From: Quatrionicoccus australiensis
GTDB taxonomy: Bacteria; Pseudomonadota; Gammaproteobacteria; Burkholderiales; Rhodocyclaceae
DNA: 64,000 nucleotides
Assembly (NCBI RefSeq): GCF_020510425.1
Contig: NZ_JAHBAH010000001.1
Location: forward strand, 2,585,001-2,649,000
Direction of reading: 5' to 3'
In this document: positions 1-8,750 of the stretch, one piece after another
Layout of the letters: the number at the start of each line of letters is the position of its first letter
Position numbering within the stretch: the stretch's first letter is position 1
Program-made: the position numbers and the translations under genes
Notes under the pieces: generated by a model
The model's input: the letters and a program-made list of their open reading frames with translations, nothing else
The model's database searches: none
Told to the model about the DNA's origin: nothing

Positions 1-1
1 T

Positions 2-574
2 TACGACCTGCCCGCCGCGCGTGCCCTGATGGCCCAGGCAGGTTACAGCCAGGCCAAGCCGCTCAAGGCCAAGGTCATCATCGCCCAGGGCGGGACTGGC
101 CAGATGCTGTCCTTGCCGATGAACGAGTTCATCCAGCAGAGTCTGGCCGAAATCGGTATCCAGGTGACTTTCGAAGTCGTCGAGCTGGAGAACCTCTACC
201 TGCACTGGCGTAGCGGTGCCAAGGCCGACATGAACGCCGGCAAGGGCATCTCCGCGATCAACCTCGGTTACGTTACCGCCGACCCGTTCTACGCACTGAC
301 CCGCTTTGCCGACAGCCGTTACGTCGCGCCGAACGGCGTGAACTGGGGTGGCTACAACAACCCGAAGGTCGATGCCGCGATCGACCAGATTCGTACCACC
401 TTCGATACCAAGAAGCAGGACGGGCTGCTCTCCTTCGTGCATCAATCGATGGTCGACGATGCGCTGATGCTGTGGGTGGTGCATGACGTCAATCCGCACG
501 CCATCTCGCCCAAGGTCAAGGAATTCATCCAGGCCCAGCACTGGTTCCAGGACCTGACCACCATCCGCATGTGA
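2..574 (+). CDS. ABC transporter substrate-binding protein, family 5 (C-terminal fragment)
   Basis: This is the last ~190 residues of a periplasmic binding protein whose 5' end lies before the window; the frame is open from the first full codon at position 2. The visible part has the C-terminal lobe style of the peptide/nickel/opine (SBP_bac_5) family, opening with a YDLPAARALMAQAGY-type segment and ending with a tryptophan-rich stretch. It would capture a small peptide or related solute and deliver it to the permeases 63 nt downstream. The substrate cannot be read from the fragment. The GGT-like enzyme later in the same operon makes gamma-glutamyl compounds a reasonable guess, no more. Confidence 0.85.
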   Translation, partial: YDLPAARALMAQAGYSQAKPLKAKVIIAQGGTGQMLSLPMNEFIQQSLAEIGIQVTFEVVELENLYLHWRSGAKADMNAGKGISAINLGYVTADPFYALTRFADSRYVAPNGVNWGGYNNPKVDAAIDQIRTTFDTKKQDGLLSFVHQSMVDDALMLWVVHDVNPHAISPKVKEFIQAQHWFQDLTTIRM

Positions 575-637
575 TCCACCGGGCCGGGGTTCGCCCCGGC
601 CATTCACCGGCCCCGGCCGGATTGAAGAAAGCGCCTC

Positions 638-1591
638 ATGTTTGCCTACATCATCAAGCGTCTGATCTACGCCATCCCCATCGCGCTGAGCGTGACGGTG
701 GTTTCCTTCGTGCTGGTCTACCTGGCACCGGGCGACCCGCTCAACGCCATCGCCCCGGCCGACGCGCCGGAAGAAGTCATCGTCGCCCTGAAGAGCGCCT
801 ACGGCCTCGACAAGCCGGTGCCGGTGCAATACGGCCTGTGGCTACTGCGCGCCGTACAGGGCGATCTCGGCACCTCGATCGCCTCCGGTCGTGCCGTTAC
901 CGCCGAAGTGCTTAGCGCCGTCAGCAACACGCTGCTGCTCGCCGGCATGGCCGCGCTGGGCGGCGTGTTGATCGGCTGCATCCTCGGCGCCCTGGCCGGC
1001 TACCGCCACGGCACCTGGATCGACCGCGTCGCCACCGTGATTTCGGTGATCGGCGTCAGCATTCCCCACTACTGGCTGGGCCTCGTGCTCACCATCGTCT
1101 TCTCCATCTGGCTGCCCTGGTTTCCTGCCATGGGCGCCGGCCCCGGCGGTTCCTCGGAATGGCTGTGGGATGCCGAGCACCTGCGCCACCTGGTGCTGCC
1201 GGCGCTCACCCTGTCGGTGATCCCGATGGGCATCATCACTCGCACCGTACGCGCCCTGGTCGCCGACATGCTGGAACAGGAATTCGTCACCGCGCTGCGC
1301 GCCCGCGGCCTGTCCGGCGTCGCCGTCTTCCGCCACATCGCCAAGAACACCGCGCCGACCGTGCTCGCCGTCGCCGGCCTGCAGATCGGCTACCTGATGG
1401 GTGGTTCGATCCTGGTCGAGACCGTCTTCGCCTGGCCGGGCACCGGCTTCCTGCTCAATACCGCGATCTTCCAGCGCGACATCCCCCTGCTGCAGGGAAC
1501 CATCCTCGTGCTCTGCATGTTCTTCGTCGTCCTCAACCTGCTGGTGGACATCCTGCAACCGCTGATCGACCCGCGCATAGGCCGCGGCTAA
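638..1591 (+). CDS. ABC transporter permease, DppB/OppB type
   Basis: The 317-residue protein has the layout of the first permease of peptide-type importers: a TM helix at residues 5-30, a periplasmic segment, then five more hydrophobic stretches. An EAA-type cytoplasmic loop (ALRARGLSGVAVFRHIAKN) is the contact site for the ATPases. The ending FDI/DPRIGRG is typical of DppB/GsiC. It would form a heterodimeric channel with the next permease. The ATG at 638 gives the normal family N-terminus. It sits between the binding-protein fragment and the second permease with short gaps, so it is almost surely co-transcribed with them. Confidence 0.93.
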   Translation: MFAYIIKRLIYAIPIALSVTVVSFVLVYLAPGDPLNAIAPADAPEEVIVALKSAYGLDKPVPVQYGLWLLRAVQGDLGTSIASGRAVTAEVLSAVSNTLLLAGMAALGGVLIGCILGALAGYRHGTWIDRVATVISVIGVSIPHYWLGLVLTIVFSIWLPWFPAMGAGPGGSSEWLWDAEHLRHLVLPALTLSVIPMGIITRTVRALVADMLEQEFVTALRARGLSGVAVFRHIAKNTAPTVLAVAGLQIGYLMGGSILVETVFAWPGTGFLLNTAIFQRDIPLLQGTILVLCMFFVVLNLLVDILQPLIDPRIGRG

Positions 1592-1604
1592 ACGGAGACT
1601 ATCG

Positions 1605-2501
1605 ATGTCTGCTTCTCTCGAACTTTCCCTGCCGGCCGCCGCCGTAGCCGCTCCGGCGCCGAGCCGCAGCTACTGGCTGGTCGTCTGGCGCCAGTTGCGG
1701 CACGATCCGATGGCGCTGGCCGCCGGTCTTGTCCTGCTGATCATCATCGGCGCCGCCGTCTTCGCGCCCTGGCTGGCGCCGGCCGATCCCTACAAGGCGA
1801 GCATGATCAAGCGCCTGTTGCCGATCGGCAGCCCCGGCTTCCTGCTCGGTACCGACGAACTCGGTCGCGACATGCTCTCCCGTCTGATGCACGGCGGTCG
1901 CCTGTCGCTGCTCATGGGCGTCGTGCCGGTACTCGCCGCCTTCGGCATCGGCACCGCGATCGGCCTGTTTGCCGGCTACATCGGCGGCAAGGTCAACATG
2001 ATCATCATGCGCGTCCTCGACGTGTTCTACGCCTTCCCCTCTGTGCTGCTCGCCGTGGCGATTTCCGGCGCGCTCGGGCCGGGCATGAGCAACAGCCTGC
2101 TGGCGCTGACCCTGGTCTTCGTGCCGCAGGTGGTGCGGGTCGCCGAAAGCGTCACCACCCAGGTGCGCCAGCTCGACTACATCGAGGCGGCGCGGATGAG
2201 CGGTGCCGGCGCCTTTTCGATCATCCGCGTGCATGTGCTGGGCAACGTGCTCGGCCCGGTTTTCGTCTATGCGACCGGCTTGCTCAGCGTCAGCATGATC
2301 CTCGCCTCAGGCCTCTCCTTCCTCGGTCTCGGCGTCAAGCCGCCAGAGCCGGAATGGGGCTTGATGCTCAACACGCTGCGCTCAGCAATCTACGTCAATC
2401 CCTGGATCGCGGCGCTGCCCGGCGCCCTGATCTTCGTCACTTCAATCGCATTCAATCTGCTCGCAGACAGCGTGCGCTCGGCCATGGACATCCGTCGATG
2501 A
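1605..2501 (+). CDS. ABC transporter permease, DppC/OppC type
   Basis: This 298-residue protein is the second channel subunit. An N-terminal cytoplasmic tail of about 40 residues and one TM helix precede the LGTDELGRDMLSRLMHGGR segment, which is a hallmark of DppC/OppC proteins. The EAA-like loop EAARMSGAGAFSIIRVHVL follows at about residue 190. It starts 13 nt after the first permease and overlaps the next ATPase gene by 4 nt (ATGA), which implies translational coupling. Family function is import of di/oligopeptides or related amides; the exact substrate is unknown. Confidence 0.93.
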   Translation: MSASLELSLPAAAVAAPAPSRSYWLVVWRQLRHDPMALAAGLVLLIIIGAAVFAPWLAPADPYKASMIKRLLPIGSPGFLLGTDELGRDMLSRLMHGGRLSLLMGVVPVLAAFGIGTAIGLFAGYIGGKVNMIIMRVLDVFYAFPSVLLAVAISGALGPGMSNSLLALTLVFVPQVVRVAESVTTQVRQLDYIEAARMSGAGAFSIIRVHVLGNVLGPVFVYATGLLSVSMILASGLSFLGLGVKPPEPEWGLMLNTLRSAIYVNPWIAALPGALIFVTSIAFNLLADSVRSAMDIRR

Positions 2502-3562
2502 ATACCTCCTCCTACTCCCAGGCTCCGGTTCAGGACCGGGGCGGTCCGGCCCAGCCGCTGCTGGTCGTGCGCAATCTCAGGAAATACTTCGCCGTACGCG
2601 GTCAACCGCTGGAAAAGAGCAAAAAGTTCGTCCATGCCGTCGATGGCGTCAGCTTCTCGGTGCCCAAGGGCAAGACGCTGGGCATTGTCGGCGAATCGGG
2701 CTGCGGCAAATCGACCACCGCCCGCCTGATCGCCCGGCTGATGGCCGCCGATTCGGGCAACATGGTGTTCGACGGCGAGGGTGTCGATGAATTCGGCGGC
2801 ATCCGCTTGAAGGAATTCCGGCGCAGCCTGCAGATGGTTTTCCAGGACTCCTTCGCTTCGCTCAACCCGCGCCTGACCATCGCCGAAACCATCGCCTACG
2901 GCCCGCGCGTGCACGGCATGCCGGCCGCCGAGGCGATGCGCCAGGCGCACGCACTGCTGGCGCGCGTCGGTCTGGAACCTGCGCAGTTCGCCAGCCGCTA
3001 TCCGCACGAGTTGTCCGGCGGCCAGCGCCAGCGCGTCAATATCGCCCGCGCCCTGGCCTTCGATCCGCGCCTGGTCATCCTCGACGAGGCCGTCGCAGCA
3101 CTCGACAAGTCGGTGCAGGCGCAGGTGCTCAACCTGCTGCAGGAACTCAAGGCCGAGCGTCAGCTGACCTACCTGTTCATCTCGCATGACCTGCACGTGG
3201 TGCATTACATCTCCGACTACGTGATGGTGATGTACCTCGGCCAGGTCGTCGAAACCGGCCCGGTCGAGCGCATCTACGGCCAGGCGGCGCATCCCTACAC
3301 GCGGGCGCTGCTCTCCGCTGTACCCTCGATGGACCCGGACAACCGGACGCAGGCTTCGCCGCTGGCCGGCGATCCGCCCAACCCGATCAACCCGCCGAGC
3401 GGCTGCCGCTTCCACGATCGCTGCCCGCATGCGCATCCGGTCTGCGCCGCCAAGGCGCCGCTGCTGATCGGCCTGCCCGGCGAGCCGGCGCATCAGGCCG
3501 CCTGCCATCTCAACGACCCGACTTCGGGTCATCCCGCTGCCCTTACGGAGGTTCAGCCATGA
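2498..3562 (+). CDS. Peptide-type ABC transporter ATP-binding protein (OppF/DppF-like)
   Basis: The 354-residue ATPase starts at the ATG inside the previous stop; a longer upstream in-frame extension only shadows the permease gene. Walker A is GESGCGKST at residues 65-73, the signature is LSGGQRQR, and Walker B is [12 protein letters not shown]. That last motif is a variant of the usual DEPVSALD with the catalytic Glu kept. The C-terminus holds the Cys-containing oligopeptide ATPase extension ([15 protein letters not shown]). It pairs with the next gene as the two-ATPase motor of the importer. An ATGA overlap links both genes. Confidence 0.94.
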   Translation: MNTSSYSQAPVQDRGGPAQPLLVVRNLRKYFAVRGQPLEKSKKFVHAVDGVSFSVPKGKTLGIVGESGCGKSTTARLIARLMAADSGNMVFDGEGVDEFGGIRLKEFRRSLQMVFQDSFASLNPRLTIAETIAYGPRVHGMPAAEAMRQAHALLARVGLEPAQFASRYPHELSGGQRQRVNIARALAFDPRLVILDEAVAALDKSVQAQVLNLLQELKAERQLTYLFISHDLHVVHYISDYVMVMYLGQVVETGPVERIYGQAAHPYTRALLSAVPSMDPDNRTQASPLAGDPPNPINPPSGCRFHDRCPHAHPVCAAKAPLLIGLPGEPAHQAACHLNDPTSGHPAALTEVQP

Positions 3563-4539
3563 CTACCCCCCTGGTTTCCCTGCAGGATCTGTCGGTGCAG
3601 TTTTGCGGCAGCCGTACCGCCAGTGCGCTGAACGAGGTCAACATCGAACTCGGCGCCGGCGAAGTGCTCGGTCTGCTCGGCGAGTCCGGCTCCGGCAAGA
3701 GCGTCACGCTGCGCACCCTGCTGCGCCTGCACCCGGAACGGACGACGAAAATCCAGGGCAAGATGCTGGTCGACGGCCAGGACGTGCTCGCCCTCAAGGG
3801 CCGGGCGCTCGATCTGTATCGCGGCGGCACGGTTTCCATGGTTTTCCAGGAACCCGGCCTGGCTTTCGATCCGGTCTACACCATCGGCCAGCAGATTACC
3901 GAGGCCATCCGCGCCCACGCCGCGGTCGATGAACAGGCGGCGCGCGCCCAGGCCCTGCAGATGCTTGAACGGGTGCAGATTCCGCAGGCAAAACGGCGTT
4001 TCGACGCCTATCCGCACGAACTGTCCGGCGGCATGCGCCAGCGCGCGATGATCGCGCTGGCCTTGGCCTGCCAGCCCAAGCTGCTGCTCGCCGACGAGCC
4101 GACCACGGCGCTCGACGCCACGGTACAGATCCAGATCCTGCTGCTGTTGCGCGAACTGCAGCGCGAAACCGGCATGTCGGTGATTTTCGTGACGCACGAC
4201 ATCGCCGCCGCCGTCGAAGTTGCCGACCGCATCGCTGTCATGTACGCCGGCCGCATCGTCGAACAGGGGCCGGTCAGCCAGATCGTCCGCGCGCCGCGTC
4301 ATCCCTATACGGCCGGCCTGCTGGCCGCGACGGTCGGCACCGAGAACCGCGGGCAGCCGCTCTTGGCGGTGCCCGGTGCGCCGCCCAATCTGGCCGCATT
4401 GCCGCCCGGCTGCAGTTTCGCGCCGCGCTGTGTGCACGCCAGCGAACAATGCCGGCGCGAGGTGCCGCCCCTGCAATCGGTTGGCACGCAGGCGCTGGCT
4501 TGCTGGCATCCGCTCATGCCACTGGCGGAGGCTGCCTGA
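3559..4539 (+). CDS. Peptide-type ABC transporter ATP-binding protein (OppD/DppD-like)
   Basis: The 326-residue partner ATPase has Walker [10 protein letters not shown] at residues 41-49, signature LSGGMRQR, Walker [13 protein letters not shown], and the family C-terminal motif [17 protein letters not shown]. The order here (F-like before D-like) is reversed relative to the classical dpp/opp operons. It overlaps the upstream ATPase by 4 nt (ATGA), and its stop shares one base with the next start (TGATG). It therefore belongs to one tightly coupled transcript that also encodes the regulator downstream. Confidence 0.94.
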   Translation: MTTPLVSLQDLSVQFCGSRTASALNEVNIELGAGEVLGLLGESGSGKSVTLRTLLRLHPERTTKIQGKMLVDGQDVLALKGRALDLYRGGTVSMVFQEPGLAFDPVYTIGQQITEAIRAHAAVDEQAARAQALQMLERVQIPQAKRRFDAYPHELSGGMRQRAMIALALACQPKLLLADEPTTALDATVQIQILLLLRELQRETGMSVIFVTHDIAAAVEVADRIAVMYAGRIVEQGPVSQIVRAPRHPYTAGLLAATVGTENRGQPLLAVPGAPPNLAALPPGCSFAPRCVHASEQCRREVPPLQSVGTQALACWHPLMPLAEAA

Positions 4540-5246
4540 TGAGTGTCCTTTCCTTTGAAGATGGCCGTGGCCGGGGCGGCCTGGCCGATGATGTCTGTCG
4601 CCGTATCGCCGATGAAATCGTTCTCGGCAACCTGGCACCCGGTTCGCGTCTCGACGAAGTCAGTCTGGCCGCCCGTTTCAACGTGTCGCGGACGCCGGTG
4701 CGCGAGGCGCTCAAGCAACTCGCCATCATGGGCCTGGTCGATACCCGGCCGAACCGCGGTTCGGTCGTTGCCGAGCTGACCGTCGACCAGCTTGACCAGA
4801 TGTTCGAAGCGATCGGCGAGCTGGAGGCCGCTTGCGCCCGGCATGCCGCGCTGCGCATGACCGAGGCGGACCGCAGCCGCATGCGCGAACTGCATGCCGA
4901 GGGCAGGGCGGCGATGCAGGCGGGCGATATCGATCGCTACGATGCGGCCAATCTGGAACTGCACGCGACCATCATCCGCGGTTGCTACAACCCGGTGCTG
5001 ATCGAACTGGCAACCAGCCTGCGCCACCGCGTCTCGCCCTTCCGCCGGACGCAGTTCCGCAATCTCGAGCGGATGGGCGAATCCTTTGAAGAGCATTCGG
5101 TGATCGTCGAAGCCATCCTTGCCCACGATGTCATCACCACTTACCGGGAGATGCGCTCGCATCTGCTCTCGGCACGCAGCGCCACCAATCGTGTTGCGCC
5201 GGCCTGGGGTCTCCCGTCCACCAGAAAACAAAACTTGAAGGGCTAA
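4539..5246 (+). CDS. GntR-family transcriptional regulator, FCD (FadR-type) subfamily
   Basis: The 235-residue regulator has an N-terminal winged helix with the GntR recognition helix LAARFNVSRTPVREALKQLA at about residues 46-65. An all-helical FCD ligand domain (about residues 80-215) follows, with the expected Asp/His residues for a metal-assisted carboxylate ligand. The start at 4539 shares an A with the stop of the ATPase gene; longer versions run back into that gene. Its place inside the transport/GGT operon suggests it controls that operon in response to an imported or released carboxylate such as glutamate. This is inference; no operator was identified. Confidence 0.9.
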   Translation: MSVLSFEDGRGRGGLADDVCRRIADEIVLGNLAPGSRLDEVSLAARFNVSRTPVREALKQLAIMGLVDTRPNRGSVVAELTVDQLDQMFEAIGELEAACARHAALRMTEADRSRMRELHAEGRAAMQAGDIDRYDAANLELHATIIRGCYNPVLIELATSLRHRVSPFRRTQFRNLERMGESFEEHSVIVEAILAHDVITTYREMRSHLLSARSATNRVAPAWGLPSTRKQNLKG

Positions 5247-5251
5247 TCGGC

Positions 5252-6841
5252 ATGAAACCCATCCTCGCAACCCGTGGCGCCGTTGTCGCCTCGCATTCCC
5301 TCGCGGCCCAGGCCGGCCTCGACATCCTGCGCGACGGCGGCAACGCCATCGAGGCGACCATCGCCGTCGCCGCCACGCTGGCAGTGGTCTATCCACACAT
5401 GACGGGCATCGGCGGCGACGGCTTCTGGCTGATGCATGCGCCGGGCCAGCCGATGCGTTCAATCGATGCCTGTGGCGCGGCCGGTGCTGGCGTCACTCGC
5501 GAACTTTACGGCAGCTTGACGAGCATTCCCTGGCGCGGCCCGCTGGCTGCCAATACGGTGGCCGGTACGCTCTCCGGCTGGGGCGCGGCCTACGAATTCA
5601 GTCGCCGCGAGTGGGGCGGTCGACTGCCTTTCGCCCGCCTGCTCGAAAGCGCCATTCACTATGCGCGTGAGGGCTTCCCGGTCACTCACAGCCAGGAAGA
5701 AAACACCCGCAACAAATTGGCGGAATTGCAGGCCCAGCCCGGCTTCGCTGACGCATTTCTGGTCGATGGCAAGGTCCCGGCCTATGGTCAGCGCCATCGT
5801 TTCCCGGCTCTCGCGGCGACGCTCGAACAACTGGCGCGGGCCGGTGCCGACGATTTCTATCGCGGCGAACTGGCGCAGCAGATCAGCGCCGACCTGGCCG
5901 CCGTCGGCAGTCCGATTACGGCAGCCGATCTCGCCCGCCACCTGGCCGAAATCAAGGCGCCGCTCGAGGTGCAGTTGTCCTGCGGCAAGGTCTACAACAT
6001 GGCGCCGCCGACCCAGGGCCTGGCGTCGCTGCTCATCCTCGGCATCTACGACCGCATCCGCCAGGCCGGCTGGAGTCCGGACAACGTCGAAGGCATCCAT
6101 GCGCTGGTCGAAGCCACCAAGCAGGCATTCATCGTGCGCGACAAGTACGTCACCGATCCGGCGGCGATGCAGATCGATCCGTCCGGTCTGCTCGGCGACT
6201 CGACCCTGGACGCGCTGGCTGACGCCGTGCCGCTCGGCAAGGCCAGTCCGTGGCCGGCGCCGAACTCGGATGGCGACACCACCTGGATGGGTGTCGTCGA
6301 TGCCGAAGGCCGTGCGGTGAGCATGATCCAGAGCATCTACTTCGAATTCGGCAGCGGCGTTGTCCTGCCGCAGACCGGCATCTGGTGGCAGAACCGCGGC
6401 TGCTCCTTCGATCTGCGGCCGAACCAGTTGCGCAGCCTGGCGCCGGGGCGCAAACCCTTCCATACGCTGAACCCCGCGATGGCCCGCCTCGACGACGGCC
6501 GCCTGCTGGTATACGGCACGATGGGCGGCGAAGGCCAGCCGCAGACGCAAGCGGCCGTCTTCTCGCGTTACGTCTGGGGCGGCCACAATGTCCGTTCGGC
6601 GGTTGCCGCGCCGCGCTGGTTGCTGGGCCGGACCTGGGCGGAACAGAGTACGAGCTTGAAGCTGGAGTCGCGCTATGCACCGGAAATCATCGACAAATTG
6701 CGCGCGCTGGGCCACCCGGTCGAAGTGGCGGGCGATTTCGACGAGCGCATGGGGCACGCCGGGGCGCTTGTCCTGCATCCGGACGGCTGGATCGAGGGCG
6801 GCGAAGATCCACGCAGCGACGGCTGCGTCGCGGCCTGGTAG
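5252..6841 (+). CDS. Gamma-glutamyltransferase family protein (divergent)
   Basis: The 529-residue protein has the Ntn-hydrolase layout of GGT: an N-terminal MTGIGGDGFWL segment, the self-processing site with T343-T344 in GDTTW, then VVDAEGRAVSMIQS and FGSGVVLPQTG. The family normally has TTH at the cleavage site and a Ser-Ser-Met motif binding the gamma-glutamyl group. Here those are TTW and HTL, and the substrate-binding Asp loop reads GCSFD. It is thus probably a processed amidohydrolase, but true glutathione or gamma-glutamyl activity is uncertain; a cephalosporin-acylase-like or other amide specificity is possible. No signal peptide is visible, so it may act in the cytoplasm on imported substrate. 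The start is 5 nt after the regulator. Confidence 0.88.
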   Translation: MKPILATRGAVVASHSLAAQAGLDILRDGGNAIEATIAVAATLAVVYPHMTGIGGDGFWLMHAPGQPMRSIDACGAAGAGVTRELYGSLTSIPWRGPLAANTVAGTLSGWGAAYEFSRREWGGRLPFARLLESAIHYAREGFPVTHSQEENTRNKLAELQAQPGFADAFLVDGKVPAYGQRHRFPALAATLEQLARAGADDFYRGELAQQISADLAAVGSPITAADLARHLAEIKAPLEVQLSCGKVYNMAPPTQGLASLLILGIYDRIRQAGWSPDNVEGIHALVEATKQAFIVRDKYVTDPAAMQIDPSGLLGDSTLDALADAVPLGKASPWPAPNSDGDTTWMGVVDAEGRAVSMIQSIYFEFGSGVVLPQTGIWWQNRGCSFDLRPNQLRSLAPGRKPFHTLNPAMARLDDGRLLVYGTMGGEGQPQTQAAVFSRYVWGGHNVRSAVAAPRWLLGRTWAEQSTSLKLESRYAPEIIDKLRALGHPVEVAGDFDERMGHAGALVLHPDGWIEGGEDPRSDGCVAAW

Positions 6842-6886
6842 GCTGCCGCGCCCGGACTTCATCGAACCCCAACAAGGTCATTCAAC

Positions 6887-7861
6887 ATGAAATTCAAATT
6901 CGACTGGTTTCTCAAAGGCATGCTGGTCGCCGTCGCCCTTGCCTTCATCTGGCCGGCGCCCGGCGCCAAGGGCGGCTTCCTGCATCCGGAACTGCTCAAC
7001 AAGATCGGTATCGCCCTGGTCTTCTTCCTCAACGGCCTGGGCCTCTCGCTGGCCTCGCTCAAGGATGGTGCCTTGCGCTGGAAGGTGCATCTGCTGATCC
7101 AGGCCAGCACCTTCCTCGTCTTCCCCGTCCTCGGCTGGCTGCTGCTCAAGGCTTCCGGCGGCTGGATGGCGGCCGACCTGCAGACAGGCTTCTTTTACCT
7201 GTGCGCGCTGCCGTCTACCGTTTCCTCATCGGTCGCGCTGACCGTGGCGGCACGCGGCAACGTGCCGGTTGCCGTTTTCAACGCCACCCTGTCGAGCCTG
7301 CTCGGCGTCGTCCTGACGCCGTTCTGGATGGCCTGGATACTTGGCAGCGGCGGGAGCGGCTTCGACGTCTGGCCGGTCATCATCGACCTGCTGCTCTGGC
7401 TGGTGCTGCCGCTGGTGCTCGGTCAGCTCTCGCGTCCGGCACTCGCTACCTGGGCCAGCCACAATAAAGGCCGTATCCAGATCGTCGACCGGCTGACCAT
7501 CCTGACCCTGGTCTACACCTCCTTTGCCGATACGGTGAAGGAGGGCGTCTGGTCCAACTACGGCCCGCTCATCCTGCTCGAAACCATCGTCGGCAGTACG
7601 CTCCTGTTCGCGATCGTCCTTGCCCTGACCCGCCTGCTCGGTCGCCTGCTCGGCCTGCCGATCGAAGACCGGATCGCGGCCGTCTTCTGCGGTTCGAAAA
7701 AAACGCTGGCCTCCGGCGTGCCTATGGCCCATCTCATCTTCGGCGCCAATCCGGCGCTCGGCCTGATCCTGATGCCGATCATGATCTACCACCCCCTGCA
7801 ACTGGCGGTCGGCGGCGTGCTGGCACAGCGCTGGGCTGGGCGGGAGTCGCCGGTGTCCTAG
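6887..7861 (+). CDS. Bile acid:sodium symporter family protein (SBF-like, YfeH type)
   Basis: The 324-residue membrane protein has about ten hydrophobic helices, and a polar crossover stretch FCGSKKTLASGVPMAHLIFG near residue 270, which marks the SBF-like/YfeH group. The fold carries sodium-coupled uptake or export of organic anions; these relatives do not import bile acids in environmental bacteria. It is the last gene of the operon, 45 nt after the GGT-like gene, and is followed by a strong hairpin terminator. It might move the product of the GGT-like enzyme (inference). Confidence 0.88.
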   Translation: MKFKFDWFLKGMLVAVALAFIWPAPGAKGGFLHPELLNKIGIALVFFLNGLGLSLASLKDGALRWKVHLLIQASTFLVFPVLGWLLLKASGGWMAADLQTGFFYLCALPSTVSSSVALTVAARGNVPVAVFNATLSSLLGVVLTPFWMAWILGSGGSGFDVWPVIIDLLLWLVLPLVLGQLSRPALATWASHNKGRIQIVDRLTILTLVYTSFADTVKEGVWSNYGPLILLETIVGSTLLFAIVLALTRLLGRLLGLPIEDRIAAVFCGSKKTLASGVPMAHLIFGANPALGLILMPIMIYHPLQLAVGGVLAQRWAGRESPVS

Positions 7862-7881
7862 TTGTCCGGCCGGCGATCAAC

Positions 7882-7911
7882 AAAAAGCCCCGCACTTTGG
7901 CGGGGCTTTTT
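7882..7911 (+). terminator. Rho-independent terminator of the transport/GGT operon
   Basis: A perfect 12-bp stem (AAAAAGCCCCGC pairing with GCGGGGCTTTTT) around a 6-nt loop begins 21 nt after the SBF gene stop. The A and T tracts on the two sides would let it work in both directions. Confidence 0.9.
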
Positions 7912-8010
7912 CAATTCGGTCCGACTGACTTGGTTTATTGCGATCATTCGGATTGTCGGGCGTATTGATAGGTGATCTGTGACGTAGAAGTATGGTCTGT
8001 AGGGGGTGGT

Positions 8011-8206
8011 ATTCGGCCGTAGTAGACGTTGAAGTACTGATCCGACTAGGACGGGAATGTATTGGGAAGCTGCCATTCGCCAATGAGCAACCGTTATCGC
8101 TAGCTTGGGAACAAAAAGTTCCACCATTAAACTACACCCGCTCGAGTCACATTCAGAAAGGTTGATGAAATTGTTGCCTATCTAAGACAAACCATCCAGT
8201 TACTTA
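8011..8206 (+). repeat. Left arm of a long inverted repeat
   Basis: This 196-bp segment is the reverse complement, with substitutions and one large gap, of 8751-9024. The outer part (8011-8111) includes the shared word GGGAAGCTGCCATTCGCCAATG at 8065-8086. The inner part (8122-8206) matches the other arm with about 7 mismatches in 85 bp by eye. Read on the minus strand it carries the 5' half of a tRNA-Gly-like sequence. It differs from the right arm by lacking about 80 bp. It has no open frame of interest. Confidence 0.85.
8101..8141 (-). pseudogene. 5' half of a tRNA-Gly-like sequence (remnant)
   Basis: Read on the minus strand from 8141 it has the acceptor 5' strand GCGGGTG, TA, a D arm GTTTAATGGTGGAAC whose stem GTTT/GAAC pairs, and a TTCCCAAGCT piece at 8102-8111 like the anticodon loop of a CCC-reading tRNA-Gly. 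There is no matching T arm or 3' acceptor strand, so it cannot be a working tRNA. Confidence 0.55.
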
Positions 8207-8242
8207 CGTGTTGGATGATAGATTATTTCATTTTTCAGAGCA

Positions 8243-8629
8243 TCAAACAAACAAAATAAATGAGAAAAACACGGAGCCATAAAATAAATGCAGTAATAAA
8301 TATAGAGAGGTATAGGTACAAACCATCGGATAACTACACTCATTCTCGTGATCCGTGAAGTATTTGGTGAGGTTCTTGGGAGGTCTTCCTGCAGCATTCA
8401 AGAATCTGGGAAATCGACTCCTAACGACCAGAATCAAGATAGCCACAGGAATCAATCCGACAAACGAAAAAAACAAAAAATATTGCTTGGCATCTATGAT
8501 TTCTACTGCAATTGATGCGTCAAATATTTTTGATAGAAAAACATTTAGCAAATAGAAAAATCCAGGGAACAAAAACACTAAAGAAGTCGGTGCTAATTTT
8601 AGCCACCATAACCATTTTTCAAGAGTCAT
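8243..8629 (-). CDS. Hypothetical membrane protein in an AT-rich insert
   Basis: This 128-residue product is not recognised. It has three hydrophobic stretches, at about residues 12-32, 46-68 and 104-127, and a basic cytoplasmic-looking loop RSRFPRFLNAAGRPPKN between the second and third. There is no signal-peptide cleavage site. Codon and base use are clearly AT-rich compared with all neighbours, which suggests transfer. The ATG at 8629 has only a weak purine-rich site before it. It lies alone between the two inverted-repeat arms (8011-8206 and 8751-9024). The remaining insert at 8207-8242 and 8630-8750 holds no convincing gene. Confidence 0.5.
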   Translation of the reverse strand: MTLEKWLWWLKLAPTSLVFLFPGFFYLLNVFLSKIFDASIAVEIIDAKQYFLFFSFVGLIPVAILILVVRSRFPRFLNAAGRPPKNLTKYFTDHENECSYPMVCTYTSLYLLLHLFYGSVFFSFILFV

Positions 8630-8750
8630 TTGCTTTGTCTATGGCGGAGCCATTAAAAAGAATTTAATTCAACTCGCCGAGGGAAAATGTCTAACACGAC
8701 TTTTCGTTAAGTTGGCACATCAGTCGATCAATAACGGAGGCGCCTTCGTA

